Source: a virus. Taken from it: a stretch of DNA of 40,221 bases. The position numbers and the translations under genes are program-made. Position 1 is the stretch's first letter, and every line of letters starts with the position of its first letter. The stretch spans positions 1 through 40,221 of the IMG/VR virus record IMGVR_UViG_3300028398_000009. One strand, 5' to 3'. Shown here piece by piece: positions 40,087 to 40,221 of this stretch. The notes under the pieces were generated by a model. It saw nothing but the letters and a program-made list of their open reading frames with translations, searched no databases and was not told the DNA's origin.

Positions 40087-40221
40087 GGGACCCTCCCCCC
40101 CCCCCATGCAAGATACTTGGGTGCCAGTGTTAGCGATATATGGCCAGCAGAAACCAGACCAATTTTAAAACATCTTCACAATTCAACTAAGTTAATAAGT
40201 ATGGCCAGCAGAAACCAGACC
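40087..40221. repeat. Right copy of the terminal direct repeat
   Basis: Matches bases 1-134 except for one extra C in the poly(C) run. It stops inside the second unit of the 61-bp tandem repeat, a place where assemblers often break. If the copy is an overlap, the unique genome is about 40,086 bases. Confidence 0.9.

Larger units (their letters stand above)
39617..40221. other. Right-end noncoding control region
   Basis: I see no gene in these 605 bases. The region contains at least two minus-strand promoters, short inverted repeats around 39650-39715, a CGCGTG/CACGCG pair in GC-richer DNA at 39845-39880, an exact 87-bp tandem duplication, a short unique stretch, and the right copy of the terminal repeat. 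Confidence 0.75.

Noticed and set aside
1-40221. tRNA or rRNA genes
   Set aside because: I saw no cloverleaf with conserved GTTCRA-type arms or rRNA-like sequence. A covariance-model scan such as tRNAscan-SE would settle it.

Overview
This window looks like the complete, or nearly complete, genome of a lytic tailed phage with a podovirus-type virion. It is AT-rich. The first 134 bases recur as the last 135 bases, so the molecule is either circularly assembled or carries a direct terminal repeat. The host cannot be read directly. The promoters have a strong TATAAT box, no clear -35 box and T-rich or TTTAAG-like upstream DNA, which resembles the sigma-70 promoters of Campylobacterota (Campylobacter, Arcobacter, Sulfurimonas and relatives). 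That host assignment is an inference. I see no integrase, excision module, T7-type or N4-type RNA polymerase, tRNA or CRISPR array, so host RNA polymerase probably transcribes all genes.

The genome has two convergent arms. The left arm (about 0.3-21.8 kb, + strand) encodes packaging, virion and lysis functions in this order: small and large terminase, scaffold, N4 gp56/DUF4043-like major capsid protein, small head protein, a LydA-like holin, tailspike, a second holin-like protein, a tiny membrane protein, an M15 peptidase endolysin, adaptor, nozzle-like protein, a 1313-residue central fibre, a fibre partner, two internal ejection proteins, portal, and an 870-residue virion protein. The portal sits far from the terminase. 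The right arm (39.6-21.8 kb, - strand) starts with small early genes, then a PrimPol-SF3 helicase primase, more small genes, a RecD/Dda-like helicase, a single-strand binding protein, family A DNA polymerase, 5'-3' exonuclease, a ThyA-family enzyme, a possible DHFR-like protein, a dCMP deaminase fused to a DUF5664 domain, a small HTH protein, MazG, ATP-dependent DNA ligase, VRR-NUC nuclease and an SNF2-like helicase. The arms meet tail to tail with overlapping stop codons.

The three gene-free stretches hold repeats and control sites. The left end has a 61-bp tandem repeat with ACCAATTT units and a promoter. The stretch at 38.0-38.5 kb has an array of GTC(T/C)T units on a 9-bp register, which is a candidate replication origin. 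The right end has stacked early promoters, an 87-bp tandem duplication and the terminal repeat.

The main points for follow-up are: (1) an in-frame TGA in the endolysin that separates its N-terminal part from all of its predicted zinc ligands; (2) the 9-bp phased GTCTT array; (3) an Asp in the ThyA-like enzyme at the position that selects dCMP rather than dUMP, in a nucleotide cluster with MazG and a deaminase fusion and next to a DNA polymerase with unusual motif residues, which raises the possibility of modified cytosine in the virion DNA; and (4) a strongly folded intercistronic RNA, plus a duplicated hairpin leader, in front of the replication genes.
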